Assembly (NCBI RefSeq): GCF_010183535.1
Contig: NC_071331.1
Coordinates: 3,038,001-3,102,000, forward strand
Reading direction: 5' to 3'
DNA: 64,000 nucleotides
Origin: Caenorhabditis remanei
Lineage: Eukaryota > Nematoda > Chromadorea > Rhabditida > Rhabditidae
Shown: in pieces, positions 47,594-59,500 of the stretch
Layout of the letters: each line of letters opens with the position of its first letter
Position numbering within the stretch: position 1 is the stretch's first letter
Notes under the pieces: generated by a model
Databases searched by the model: none
The model's input: only the letters and a program-made list of their open reading frames with translations
What the model was told of the DNA's origin: nothing
Translations under genes and position numbers: made by a program

Positions 47594-49392
47594 GAGTAAA
47601 TTCGAAGAGTGGATTCAAGAAGTCTGGAGAGGGATGAGGAGGGGGCAAGACAGAAAATGACAGAAGCGTATTCAAGAATAGGAAGAACATATGTTTTGAA
47701 TAGAAAAGAGTAAAATGCCGGATTATTAGACTTGAAAGATTTGAGGATTTGGGAAGAGCGAAGACGAGCTAGAGATACTGACTTTTTAATGTGGGCAGAA
47801 AACTTGAGGTCAGGTTCAAAGAGAATTCCGAGATCACGAACAGAGTGGGAATCTAGAATGGGAGAGCCAACGATGTGAAACTGGTGAGAGGGGTTGAGGG
47901 AACCCAAGCGGAGTAAACCCGTTTTAGAATGAGCCAAAGGAAGATCATTGGAAACTGCCCAGTCGGAGACCAAGTCAATACCTGCTTGGAGGCTGGAGGG
48001 AAGGTGGGAGTAAATTTTTATATCATCAGCATAAGCAGCGAAGTGGAGATAAGGGATAGATTGAAGGCTGATTAATAAATCGTTAATATACAAGAGGAAT
48101 AATAGAGGTCCCGAGACGGATCCCTGAGGGACACCAGAGTGGATCAGAGCAGAGGAAGGATCGGTGGTACTGTTAACTTTGACGGAAAAGGAACGGGAGG
48201 TGAGAAAATCAGAAAACCAAGAGATAAAGAGAGGTGGAATGTCAAATAAGGCAAGCTTGTTTAGAAGTAAATTGAGAGGAACCTGGTCGAACGCCTTCTT
48301 GAAATCAAAGAAGACAACATCCAGGGAACCGTGAGTTTTGAGAATTATCTTGTAGTTGGTAACAACTTGAACAAGGGAACTAGGACAGGAGCGCTTGGCG
48401 AGAAAACCGTGTTGGTGTGCAGAGAGTTTTTGAAGACAATCTAATTTAATTCGGTTACAAATAATTCTCTCGAAAATTCTGGAAAAGGGGTCCGTGAGCG
48501 AGATGGGGCGGTAGTTTTCCGGGCAACCAGGATTACCTTTTTTGTGCACCGGTATAATTACAGCCTTCTTCCAAGAAAGCGGAACTAATGAAGAGCGGAG
48601 AGATTCACCAAAGATTATCGAGAGAGGAAGAGATATAGAAGTGGCACATTTTTTAATCAGGAAAAAATTGGCGAGGTGGGGAGAAAAGCCACAGCGAGGA
48701 GGAAGTTTTTGTAGGGCATGCTCAATAACCCAAGGAGCGAACAAATCATTGTCAAGCAAAGGGGAAGATGAAGGGCGGGAGGAGGAGAGATGAGGAGCAA
48801 CGTATGAAGCAGGAGGAGAAGTCTTGAAGTTAGACAAAAAGGAAGATGAGAAAATAGAGGCTTTCTCTGAGTCGGAACAGACGACACGTCCTTGGAAGGT
48901 GAGGGAAGGAATACTGGATACGGTTTTTAATCTTCTAGTGATGAGCGAGCGGGCAACGGAAGTATGTGGAGATTTCATGAGGATTTTCTCAGTTCTGGCG
49001 TAGTTGCCACGAATGGATTTGGAGAGATTGCGAATTCTACAGCTGAGAGCGTGAATATCAGTAAAGGAAGCACGATGAGAGGCTAGGAGCTTGGTGAAAC
49101 GGCTACGAGCACGACGGAGCTGACGAATTGACTTAGAGGGAGGACTAGGTTTTGTCAAAGGCTTGGGTGGAGTGTGCAGTAAGATTAGGTCCGAAAGGAT
49201 CTGAATAAATTTGTCGAATTTGGAAGAAGGACAGGGGAGGGAACTGAGAATAAGATCCCAGTCCAGAGAAGCAATATCAGAGTTTAACAGGCCATAATTG
49301 CACTTTTTATAGTCAAGCTTGGGGAAAGAGGGACTAGGAGAGGGGAGGATAGAAGAAAGAGGATTAGGAAGAATAGAGAAGTTGACGCTCAT
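47594..49392 (-). pseudogene. Retrotransposon reverse transcriptase domain (ORF2)
   Basis: Conserved RT blocks in order: ENYRPISLTDPFSRIFERII, HQHGFLAKRSCPSSLV, VVFFDFKKAFDQV, SGVPQGSVSGPLLFLLYIND and YADDIKIY (catalytic DD). The RT frame itself is open. The protein is broken upstream by the endonuclease frameshift and downstream by the insertion. These blocks are of CR1/Jockey type, different from RTE. Confidence 0.85.
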
Positions 49393-50135
49393 GTGATCAG
49401 AATTTAAGAGAGGGGGGTGGCAGATCGGAGGAGAAAGAACAATATCATCAGAAGAAATGACTAAATCAAGGATGTTGGCTGTAGTAGATGAGGAGCGGGT
49501 AGGGAAAGAAACATGTTGAGTAAGTCCTTTAGAGGAAATGAAATCGGAGAAAGGATGACAAAATGAAGGATCAAAGGAATGAGGCTTTCAAGGTGGGAAG
49601 TGAGAGCAGTTAATTCAGATGATTTACCGTCAGGAGGACGGTAAACTAATACAAGTGTGAAAGGTGTGAATTTAGGAAGATCAAGGTTTGAGGAAGAAGG
49701 AGAGACGAGGCAAGCAGAGATTTCAGATTGATGATAAGGGTAGTGGAGGTCTAAGTTGGTCGAGATAGGAGTGAGACATAAGTGATTTTTGGAGAGGAAG
49801 GCAACACCACCACCGGAAGATTTGCGGTGGAGAGACGGAATACGGTCGCAGCGAACAACGGAAATGTTACGAGACTCAAAAAGGGAAGAAGGAATGGAAT
49901 CAGTGAGGAAAGTTTCGGTAAGGGCTAAGATATCATGGGAGGAGGCTAAGAAAAGGTCTATAAGAAGAGAAATTTTGGTAAGGCTGGCGACACCTCGAAT
50001 ATTTGACAAGAGAATATTAATTCCAAAATCAGACTGCGCAAGGTAGGAGGGAACAGAAAGAGAAAAAGGGTTCAAAGTGGGAGAAGAGGATTGCGAAATA
50101 GAACACGAAGAATCATAAAAAGAATCAATAAGCAC
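49393..50135 (-). pseudogene. Retrotransposon APE endonuclease domain, frameshifted
   Basis: It begins near VLIDSFYD and shows apurinic-type endonuclease blocks: LLSNIRG, DILALTETFL, CDR...GGGVAFLSK and VLVYRPPDG. At ILHFVIL the expected GDFN block is missing, and the reading continues one frame over as HPFSDFISSKGLTQHVS through NSDHMSVNF into the RT. So a short deletion with a frameshift lies at about 49540-49575. Confidence 0.75.
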
Positions 50136-50161
50136 TGGAGATACAATAGGCGGACAGGCAC

Positions 50162-50950
50162 TTATACAAAAGGACGTGGCTTGGAATTGAGCTTGTAGGT
50201 GATATCAGACATGATGAATTTCGACTCTTTGGCAATCTTGTTCTGCTCATAAACGAACTTCCGAGAGGCGCGCAGGGTGTCCAGTTCGGGCTGAGTCAGA
50301 TCACGTCGGGCACGGGGTTTGCTGGTGATGTCCATAAGAGATTTGTCAGAAGAGCGGATCCGGTGAAAGCCATGCAGGAAGGTATCACGGTCTAGCGAGG
50401 AGTCGAATTGGAGCTTGAGCGGGCGAAATTTGGAGGAGCATTGGTGACGGTGAGCTTTCTTAGGAGCAGGCAAGTGATGGGACGAGGCGAGTTTCTGGAA
50501 GAAGTCGAGGTCTCGTTCGTCTTGAGCATTGTTATCACGATCGTCTGGCATTCTCTCGATTACCACACGAGTAGCCTTGTCCAAGAGTTTCGCGGCTTCG
50601 CGCGCGATATCCAAGGTGCTGAAAGGAGTGACAGATGGAGTAACGACTTGCGGAATATTAGAAGAGGTGTCCATTGGAGAAGGAGTATTGGCAGCAACAA
50701 ATGGGTCCTGAAGCAGTGGATCCGCGATTTGAGACATGTCAGGGAAGATTTCGCAGGATTCTGCCACTGCGGCAGCGAGTTTGTTCTGACCCGAATCAAT
50801 TATGGCTCCACGTAGCTGATTGACCAAAGAAGTGAGGGCAGCGACTCGATCATAGAGATCTTTGTAGGCAGAATATGGCACAAATTGCAATGGAGGATCG
50901 TCATCAGTAGAAGTCTGCTTCCGCTTGGAAGCTGGACGATTGAACGCCAT
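50162..50950 (-). CDS. Retrotransposon ORF1 protein, about 262 aa
   Basis: ATG at 50950 (MAFNRPASKRKQTS). A short heptad-like stretch, YDRVAALTSLVNQLRGAI, suggests a coiled coil. Later a basic region (HHLPAPKKAHRHQCSSKFRP) and a conserved C-terminal RARRDLTQPELDTLRASRKF resemble ORF1 proteins of nematode CR1-type elements, which bind element RNA. No zinc knuckle is seen. The frame is intact. Confidence 0.65.
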   Translation of the reverse strand: MAFNRPASKRKQTSTDDDPPLQFVPYSAYKDLYDRVAALTSLVNQLRGAIIDSGQNKLAAAVAESCEIFPDMSQIADPLLQDPFVAANTPSPMDTSSNIPQVVTPSVTPFSTLDIAREAAKLLDKATRVVIERMPDDRDNNAQDERDLDFFQKLASSHHLPAPKKAHRHQCSSKFRPLKLQFDSSLDRDTFLHGFHRIRSSDKSLMDITSKPRARRDLTQPELDTLRASRKFVYEQNKIAKESKFIMSDITYKLNSKPRPFV

Positions 50951-51125
50951 TAGAGGGGCGGAAATCAATCAATAATAGCGAATGCGGAAAAGAAAGGGAG
51001 GACGAATGAGAAAGGGAGGACGAATGTCTAATGTGTGGACGAATGTCTAATGTGGTTGTTTCAACTAAAAATTATCTTAATGTTTTGACGGTTGTGGGGC
51101 TTATCGGTTTCTGTTATCCTTGCAA

Positions 51126-51449
51126 CAGAGTTGTGCGGAAGTGATTTTTTCTAAAACGGAAGTCGGAAGTAGATTTTTTTCGCAAATATTCCAAATTCCA
51201 AGAGAAAAATCATAAAACTCGCTAAAATCATTGGGAAATTGGTTTTTGGCTGTAGAAAAGCTTATTTTCTATCCTATTTGACCATGTTTTCATGTATTTC
51301 TGCGAAATCCTAAAATTCACAGTGTTAGAATGACGGAAGTCGGAAGTAAAACTCCTTATCCGGAAGTCGGAAGTCGGAAGTGAAAAATGCCCGGAAGTCG
51401 GGAGTGAAAAATGCCCGGAAGTCGGAAGTCGGAATTCCGCGCAACTCTG
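51126..51449. mobile_element. hAT-like MITE, copy 1
   Basis: Ends CAGAGTTGTGCGGAA and TTCCGCGCAACTCTG are inverted, and an 8-bp duplication CCTTGCAA flanks it (51118-51125 and 51450-51457). The subterminal regions hold repeated cggaagtcggaagt words. The 8-bp duplication and CAGAG start fit hAT. No coding capacity. Confidence 0.85.
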
Positions 51450-51457
51450 CCTTGCAA

Positions 51458-53296
51458 TATTGCAAATGAGAAAAACATTTCAGTTTCATAAAAATTATAA
51501 AAACTCTGATGACGTTAAGTTCACAATCACAATCAGTTTAAATAGCGTTCAAAATGGGACGAGTTGGAACGTCCCCGTCCCGCGCGTCATAAAACGGTTA
51601 AGAATAAACCAATATTCTTGAAACTTTGAAAATCGGGTCCCCAACCATGCCTTCAGGCCCTGTGAAAGCTTGAATACTCTCCGACAAAAATGGACTGTTT
51701 TTCAAAATTAGCGGAAAAAAAGTGACGCCCATTTCGAGCCCTACGTTTAAATGGCAGAGTCAATAATACATATACCGTTATTCTTGTTTTCATTAAATGC
51801 CATGATATTCCCATTATGCCGATCATCTTAATCCTTTCCTTTTTCATATTCCAAGTTTCTCATGTATCGATCGATATTGCATAATAGACAGTGTGAATAA
51901 GTGTGACATCACCTTGTAAGCGTTCCCATCTAATCCCTTTTTCGAAAGTATCTTCTCATATTTAGTGTGTTTCGTGCGCAGAGCACGCAGTCACACTGTC
52001 ATTCTCACGCATTTTTGCGACATTATATTGTCGCAACAAAAAAGTTCCGACATTTTTTCCCCCTCGGTGTTTGCGGCCTCAAGCCAAAATTTGATAATTT
52101 TGGCTTGAGTCCGCAAACACCGAGGGGGAAAAAATGTCGGAACTTTTTTATTTCGATAATACCGTGAGCAATCCTTTTAGCTTGGTCGGTTATTGTTCTC
52201 TCACTTCCGTCTATCGATTGTAAATTTGTATTGTGCTAGTTGTAAACTTAGGTAGTCATTAGTTGAATTCGACTATCTTTGAGAGTTTGTCACGGCACAG
52301 GATCATAGAAAATCCATATGAAACATTTCCGCTCCAAGAAATTCCGTCAAATTAGCGCGTTTTTTGTGTATTGAAAATTTGTATAATATTTTTCCTTTTT
52401 TGATGATTTCGATCTTTTTTGTACAAGGTTTAACCGAAAAAAGCTAGAAAAGTAAGTTTTATTCAAAAAACCTAACTTCCTATTGTCCGTTCACGCTACA
52501 AGCACGCGATTTTCCTGAGCGGCGACTCATGTTACAGCCTGCCAACTGGTGTGCAAACGCGCTTCACTAGACTTCCGGTTTCGCGGGAATATAATTTGAA
52601 TTCATATGGACTAACAATGACCCTGTGTCACGGTGTCACTAATTGTCTCATACAGAGTTAAGCGGAATTAAGCCATTCGTCCCCGTCATTTTAAGATTTT
52701 TCCGTCTTCCGTCTAGAGGATGTCAGCTTGAAAAATTTGTGCGCTCCCTACTCGAATTTGCTGATGATTTTTGAGATTTTTTGATGCAAAGCTATTAGTT
52801 TTTACCAAATAACGGAATTTAGCACCAATAGAACCATTTTAAAGAGCTTTTTACCACTAAATTAACCCAAAATCGTCTTTCTACACTGACCAAGCATCTT
52901 TAAAAGCGCATATGCCTAACTTAAGTGGGCGGAGCTAACAACATTCCGCCATTTCAAAAAACCCGCATTTTGCTCAACTCTGGTCCCATAAACTGATTTT
53001 CTGTAGTTCATCAACAAAAGTCCCATTATTTTCCCCTGAAAAAATTTGCTAAATTTATAGACTTGCAACAGTAATATATTGCCCTAGCAAAATGGTTTTT
53101 TGTTTTGATCTACCGGTTTCTTGTTGCCCGCTAATTATTGACTCTAGTTTGGTAATGAGTCCTCTTTCAGGGGTTCATAGTCAATTTTTTTTTTGAAAAT
53201 AAAAGATTGTTTCACGTCGATGTTATCAGCTTTTCACTTTCTTAACTTTTTAATGGTGTGTTTCGGTTTTTCAACTACATCTAACTATTTTCAGTA
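51458..53296. other. Intergenic DNA upstream of the T-box gene
   Basis: No gene recognised. It includes the hairpin near 52040-52150; the rest is AT-rich. The last 150 bp before the T-box ATG are pyrimidine-rich and end tttcagta, a possible splice-leader acceptor. Confidence 0.5.
52044..52149. repeat. Near-perfect hairpin, about 50-bp arms
   Basis: aaaaaagttccgacattttt...cctcaagccaaaatt is followed, after tgataa, by its inverted copy ending ...aatgtcggaactttttt. It is probably a minimal MITE. A relic with the same end is at about 40790-40830. Confidence 0.8.
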
Positions 53297-53452
53297 ATGT
53301 ACCCCAACTACTACCAAAACTCACACAACTACTCACCAACGTCGGGCACAACACAAAATCAGCAGAGAGATCCTGGAACCTGAAACGGTCAGCACGATAA
53401 CCAGGACTACTTACAGTATGCCGCAAATCAGTATTGGACACAGACAGGATAT
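53297..53452 (+). pseudogene. Possible former 5' coding part of the T-box gene, with stop
   Basis: The ATG at 53297 opens MYPNYYQNSHNYSPTSGTTQ but meets TGA at 53381-53383. The same frame then continues as NGQHDNQDYLQYAANQYWTQ into the splice donor at 53460. Protein-like composition (Y/N/Q-rich) on both sides suggests a former coding region with one nonsense change, or a sequencing error. Confidence 0.5.
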
Positions 53453-55166
53453 ATGAATAGTGAGTTTTTCTGGATTTTGGGGCTTTATCAGCACGACATG
53501 TCTCTTTTCAAACGCGCTCTACCGAGATTGACATTTTTCAAGGGCATTTCGGTGGAGCGAAGTTGTAAGAGCTATGCCGAGCCAATAAGTACAAATATGT
53601 TTCAGACTACAATCCTCCCGCGCCTCCCGTCCAAACCCCATTCGAGCCATTCAACCCGGACGCCATTAAAGTCACACTGCACGACTCAAAACTGTGGAAA
53701 GCGTTTCATGTACTGGATAACGAGATGGTGACTCTCCCCAACGGACGCCAAATCTTCCCCACTCTCCACTACGGCGTATCCGGTCTCCCGCACTCGGCAA
53801 ATTACATTTTTGGGCTGAAACTCCAACGTGTCAACAAGAATTTTTTGATGGAATACAGAGGTGGCGAGTGGAAAGAGACTGGGAAAAGTGTGAAGGCAGA
53901 TTTGGAGAGTAATGAGATATTTGCTGGTGTGATGGGCGGAGGTGTCAATTTCAAAAATGCTAGGATCCAGAGCGTCAGAAGATATAATACAAGAGGAAAG
54001 GATAAAGAAGAATCACAAAAACCAAAGGCAGATCAAAACAAGGATATTTCGGTGAGTCACCATAATTTCTTCACTCCCTTTTCCCTTTCCTCTCAGCTGG
54101 CGAAGGTTTGGTGTAGTGGTTAACAACCTTGTTTTTGACTTTGGTCTACCCGAGTTCGAACTTTTTTGCGGCAAACTTTTTTTTCTATTTTTTCTAACAA
54201 AATTAGATTAGAAAATATGAAACAGTGGAAAAATGAAAGGTGAAGAAAAATTGTGCCACGCCAGTCTACTCTAGGGTCTCGCCACGAAAATTTAGATGTT
54301 TGGGGTACTGTAACTTTTGGTGGTGAGACCCAAGCGGTTTAAAATTTATAGAATCGTAATCAGTGCGTCAAGACCAATCAGAAAAGTATAATCATGGGTA
54401 TATTCCGTTTATTCTGGGTCTCGACGCGAAAACACAGTAGTACTGTAGAATTTCGTGGCGAGACCCAATTTCTTCCAAACTACGTCATGATTATACTTTT
54501 ATGATAGCTCTCAGCGTGCTGAATCCGATTCTGTTTTTCAATTCGCAAAATTTTAAATTATTATTTTTTAGCTCTTTGTCACCAGCCACTGCCGTTACAC
54601 TCCCATACTATCAGTCTACTATATGCAGTCTACCGAGAAGAAATTCCTAAAATCATTCGTGTTTAAGGAGACACAATTCGTTGTGGTCACTGGCTACAAG
54701 GTAAAATTCATTTTAATTTCCAGATTTCAAAGAATATTTTTTGTTTTAGAACGAAGCTGTCAGAAAGTTGAAAACGAACAAGAATCCATTCGCTCGGCCG
54801 GATTATAAGGAGGATTATAAGGAGGATGCTGCGGAGAATTCAGAAAAGGATTCAACATTGGATTCAGGAATTTCGTCGATGAATAGCACAGTGGCGTCGT
54901 CAATTGAGTCACCAACTTCTAGAAGGGATTCAGGAGTCTCTTCTCATTCTCAGAATCAATATCAGTTTTGGGGCTCATCGATAACTCCAGGACCGTTAAT
55001 TAAAAAGGAGCCCACTCCCGAAAATTCTAGATTCGATATGAATTACACTTCCGGAGGAGCGTCAACATCTGATTCTCAGAGTCAATATCAGTTTTGGAAC
55101 TCATCGGTGACTCCAGGACCATCCAGCGGAGTTGAAATGGAACCCATTCCCTTAATATGGATCTGA
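53453..55166 (+). CDS. T-box transcription factor, divergent nematode type
   Basis: Exons are 53453-53459, 53606-54051, 54572-54700 and 54750-55166. The total is 999 nt (332 aa) from the ATG at 53453, the first that avoids the upstream stop. The T-box covers most of exons 2-4: VTLHDSKLWKAFHVLDNEMV, GRQIFPTLHYGVSGL, YRGGEWKETGKSV, then FKETQFVVVTGYKNEAVRKL and KNPFAR at its end. All are standard T-box landmarks for DNA contact and dimer surface. The tail is Ser/Pro-rich, with QNQYQFWGSS-SITPGP and SQYQFWNSS-VTPGP repeats. A third TATPGP-type repeat follows in the next frame (to a stop at 55300), so a frameshift has probably shortened the C-terminus. Divergence and piRNA-rich context recall C. 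elegans tbx-39/tbx-40. AATAAA at 55356. Confidence 0.82.
54103..54172 (+). repeat. tRNA-like segment in T-box intron 2
   Basis: A box tggtgtagtggttaacaacc and B box gagttcgaact occur at about 45-nt spacing, followed by a T run. The arms do not close into a cloverleaf, so this looks like a tRNA-derived relic. Confidence 0.35.
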
Positions 55167-56150
55167 ATTCTCAATACAATAATCTACCACCACTACATTC
55201 ATGGCAACAGGACCCGTACCCGCTCACTGCCACTCCAGGGCCATCGAATCAACCATGGGATGAGAACAGCTTCGGACAGAAGCAGAACTATAAGTTTTGA
55301 GTTAATTGAGTTAATTGAATAATTGGTTTAATTTTGATTCATTTGGATTTCTTTGAATAAAAATAATAGAAATGTAAAATTTTCGGTTTCAGAACCACGA
55401 AATTAGTCAGGGAAACTTAGATAAATTCACTTGATCTTGAAAATATTTGGTCCAGGGCATAATTGGAAAAGTAAGTCAAACTTTTTTCTTAAGAGAAGAA
55501 ACGTTATTAATACAGTGAAGTTATTCTGTTTCAATAGTTCAACATCAACTTATAAAGTAAAATATTTTTGATTTAACGAGATTTCGTTGGTTTTCGTTTA
55601 TGCCATACTCTTCGATATCAGTATTCACAAATCGCAAGAACTAAATGTTAAACTGTGATCAAGCTGAACCTTCTGTTTGAATCCAAACATTTCGTGTTCA
55701 ACGATTCCGACCGACTAGAACAATGCAAGCGCAAAGTTTTCAATACATCAGAGAGCATTCAGCCAAGAAATCTCCAAAATGAATAAATGTGAAAAATTTG
55801 AGCAAAAGTTATGATAACAATCTCTGATGAGTGCATCCCATCACACACCTTTTCTGAAACAGAATAATTCATTATATCAACAAAAAAACTGATTCGTATG
55901 CAAGTGAAAACCTTAGATATTCAATGTCAATAAAATGCAAATTAAATAATAGTAGACGTCCTGAAACAGGTGAAAAATTGTAGCGACGGTCAAATTTTGA
56001 TACAAAAAACTAATATCCATTGTTCGGTTGGTTTTTCAATTTGAAAGTTTATTCGGAGTTATGCTAGGATGTTCCTAAAGTGTTATTTGATGAACGTTTG
56101 TATACTGAACGCAAGGAATGCACTATTAAGATAAAACGTATGTGAAACAG
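54218..56150. promoter_or_regulatory. 21U-RNA upstream cores, group 7
   Basis: Exact cores: 54218-54225 (minus, inside a T-box intron), 55526-55533 (plus), 55855-55862 (minus), 55962-55969 (minus) and 56143-56150 (minus, 45 bp before the MITE at 56196). Confidence 0.6.
55153..55300 (+). pseudogene. Out-of-frame original C-terminus of the T-box gene
   Basis: One frame over from the exon-4 reading, NMDLNSQYNNLPPLHSWQQD continues to TATPGPSNQPWDE...NYKF and a stop at 55298-55300. It matches the style of the preceding tail repeats. A single-base change at about 55148-55154 would separate the two frames. Confidence 0.6.
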
Positions 56151-56195
56151 ATAGGGTTTATGTTAAATGCTCAGTTTCCGAATAACTATTGTACA

Positions 56196-56557
56196 GCAGA
56201 GTTGCGCGGAATTCCGTCTTCCGAATTCCGACTTCTGACTTCCGGGCATTTTTTCACTTCCGATTTCCGACTTCCGGATAAGGAGTTTTACTTCCGACTT
56301 CCGTCATTCCAACACTGTGAAATTTAGGAAGAATACATTTTGCAGAAATACATGAAAACATGGTCAAATAGGATAGAAAATAGGCTTTTCTACAGGCAAA
56401 AACCAACTTTCCAATGGTTTTAGCGAGTTTTATGATTTTTCTCTTGGAATTTGGAATATTTGCAAAAAAAATCTACTTCCGACTTCCGGGCGTTTTTTCA
56501 ATTCCGGCACTCGACTTCCGACTTCCGTTTTAGAAAAAATTATTTCCGCACAACTCT
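56196..56557. mobile_element. hAT-like MITE, copy 2 (inverted relative to copy 1)
   Basis: It is the reverse-complement relative of 51126-51449, with AGAGTTGCGCGGAA/TTCCGCACAACTCT ends and an 8-bp duplication ATTGTACA (56188-56195 and 56558-56565). Confidence 0.85.
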
Positions 56558-59500
56558 ATTGTACATCTTGTGTTATTTGCACATTTCGCATTCTTGAAAC
56601 ACTAGAAATAACTAATTTTGGCACACGAAAATATGGTAAAATTTCTATAACGATAAGGTACCATAAATGAGTAACATTTGAAACGGGACTGGGCGGATTT
56701 TATTTTCTGCTGAATTTCAAAAAGAAATTTAGAAGAAAGCGTATCCGATCAATAAACGTTTCTAGAAATACATAAACTCTCATGAAAACGCAACAAGTCA
56801 ATACTCCTAGAACATGTTCCAGGTAAAAGGTGTAATTTGTTGGTAGCATGAAAAAATTCGATATGAAGTTCTTTTTCAGGTTTTGTGTAAGTGAAGTTAA
56901 TATGTAGAAACCGATCATCGAAACCCTATTGATGAAAAAGTTATGCATTTCTCAAAATAGTGAAACCGTAAACTTTTCTTGTTTTGCTTGAATCCATTTC
57001 AAATAGATTTTTGTTTCAAGAAATCAATTTCACAATGAATGATCTACTAGGAAATTGCTGTTTCTCTACTTTGTTTTGTGTATTCTGAAACTTCAATTTG
57101 ACAATTTTTAGGAGTGTTGCAACATTGTATTTCAGCTATTTCACAGAGTCATCTTAAAAACGCTTTTTTGTTCCTACTGAAATTAATCATTACTTTTACA
57201 ATAGTTTCATTTTAATTTAGCAGTAAATGCTTTTAAGTTGAAAATCGAAAACAGTACAACAACGCTTTCCTAACAGGACACATTTCAAATCAGAAACAGA
57301 GAATAATACTTGTATCCTCGGTTTTTGAATCGAAATTTTTTTACACATAAACCAAAATTCAATTTTCATATTCCAGAAGGTTCCAAAATGGTGTGAACTC
57401 ATGTTTAGCCAATAGTGTTGAAATGGTCGAATCGAATAATAACAATAATTATGTTCTTGAATCTCTGAAACGGAAAAAAAATTAGGACACAATATGTTTG
57501 GGTCTGTAATAAGCCGGTTATTCCACACAACTGAATTTTTCCACCGGTCCAGTTACCTAAAAGAACAAAAATTGTGAAAAAAGTTTTTTCTATGTTTGTT
57601 TTTTAAACAAATATTTAGAGTCAATTTCATTGAAAACCCATTTATAAAACTACAGTAAGAAGTTTTTGTTGCAGGACCCGGAGTGTTGTTGCGACAGCCT
57701 CAACTGTCAGTGATAATAAATCTGAAATTGAGATGTATAACACAATTAATCAGTGAGACTGATGGAATGAGTAGGAAAACTGATAAGTAGAGAAACCGAA
57801 AGTGTAATTTCTGAAATTGTTTTGAAATTTCACTGTTTTGTGTTCAGAGGATAACTTACGGGAAGTACACTGAAAGATTCAACAGAAATTCAACAGAAAT
57901 GTGAAAAATTGCAGTATTATTTTGTAAGAAACTTCCAAACCAATGGAAAACCAAGTTAAGTACACATTGCGAAGTTAGGAACACAAATAAATATTTATGT
58001 TTCACGCTTCCCTGTTCAACAAGCATAACAATCTGCAATATTAAAGATCCTAGTGCAATAAATAAATAAATAAAATATTTCTAGACATCAGACCAGCAGT
58101 GAGTAAATTCAATTCTAAGTTATGAGTCAGAAACAAAACTATCATTGACTTGAACTAGCTTCATAGCATCACGAAATTGAATTAAACTTCTTTGAAAGCG
58201 AAAATTATTTTTCTTGCTATCGTGAAACATGGAGAAAGTAAAATGAAACAATTCTGATAACGTTTGGCTCGTCGAAATTAGAATACAGTTATGAATTATT
58301 AGTCATCGAGAAAAACTTTTCCAGTTTTTCGAAAAATAATTAAATCAAAATCATAAATAGGATGGCATTTAGTAACAACAGAAACGAGACTATTACAGCT
58401 AAAAATTGAAAAAATGTGTTATGGCACTTCTGAAGCAGAAGTTTTCAGAAGGAAAATTTCCATACTGATGTTCACTGAAAATAAGAATTGAGATGATGAA
58501 GAGTTTAAAAAAGAAACACAGTCAGTTTCAAAAAACAACTTTATTCTCAAAGAACTGCTCCTATTGTTTTGAGCAGTGCATTGTGTTGAGATCGATATAT
58601 CAACTTTGATAATGTTTATTTTCAAGATTTGTTATGCGAACAAAGAAAAATGTAACATAATTATAAGAGATGTGCATTTGACATTTGCTAAAAATGAGAA
58701 ATTTCAGTGATTAGGATTTAAAAATTTTTTTTCATCCCTACTGGCTGATACTGCTATTATAAATATTTTCCATCATTCGCAACAAAAATATATTCGTTTC
58801 TACAAAAAAACCACCTGTAACGCTGCATTACACATGTACGCTATTATGGAAATAAGTTCCCTGAAGAAATCTTATAATTGATATGGAAATAGTTATGGAA
58901 ATAAAAATCAATAATTTTAACACAGGAGGTTTTTCTTACAATCGAATCGAATCGGTGAAACTTTTACAATGAATTGTTCGTAGATCCAGTGATTTTGAAA
59001 TTGGCTGCCCACCACATAGCACCATTAAAACTGCAAAAATTAAGTGAATATGACTGTCTCATTTTTCATTAAAAATTGATTATTTCGAAGTTTTAGTCCA
59101 ATTTTAGCGACTCAAAGCTTATACGCCGAAACACACCTTCGAGACTAGCACAAACACAAAATACGATATTCCGCTTGGATGGAATCAAATCTACTAAAAA
59201 GTACAACATTTGAAATACTCCTGAATTAGTGAGCAAAACATCAGAGAAGAGGAAATAACAATATAAATACATACATTTATCAAAATGATAGTTAAAATAC
59301 TACAGAGACCAAATATCTCTGCAAGTGATGAAACCAAGAGTTTTTGAATAAAACGAAAAACTTTCAAATTTAAAAGGAAAAAACTTGACACCCGTTATCC
59401 AATTTTAACACTCGCACATTACTTAATCATTTTTAGAAACATAAGAACTGTTTGATATGTATTCAAAATCGAAGCAGACAGTTCAGTTTTCATTTGATAG

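Larger units (their letters stand above)
44222..51050 (-). mobile_element. CR1/Jockey-like non-LTR retrotransposon, interrupted
   Basis: On minus the order is ORF1 (50950-50162), endonuclease plus reverse transcriptase (50135 to 47594, continuing 44832-44468), then about 250 bp of 3' region ending in A-rich DNA near 44222. The element is split by a CTAG-flanked insertion at 44833-47590. Outer limits are approximate, since I see no clear target duplication. Confidence 0.8.

Noticed and set aside
53381..53388. TGAAACGG at the T-box stop, close to the piRNA core
   Set aside because: It has one mismatch and sits in former coding sequence, so coincidence is more likely than a piRNA promoter.
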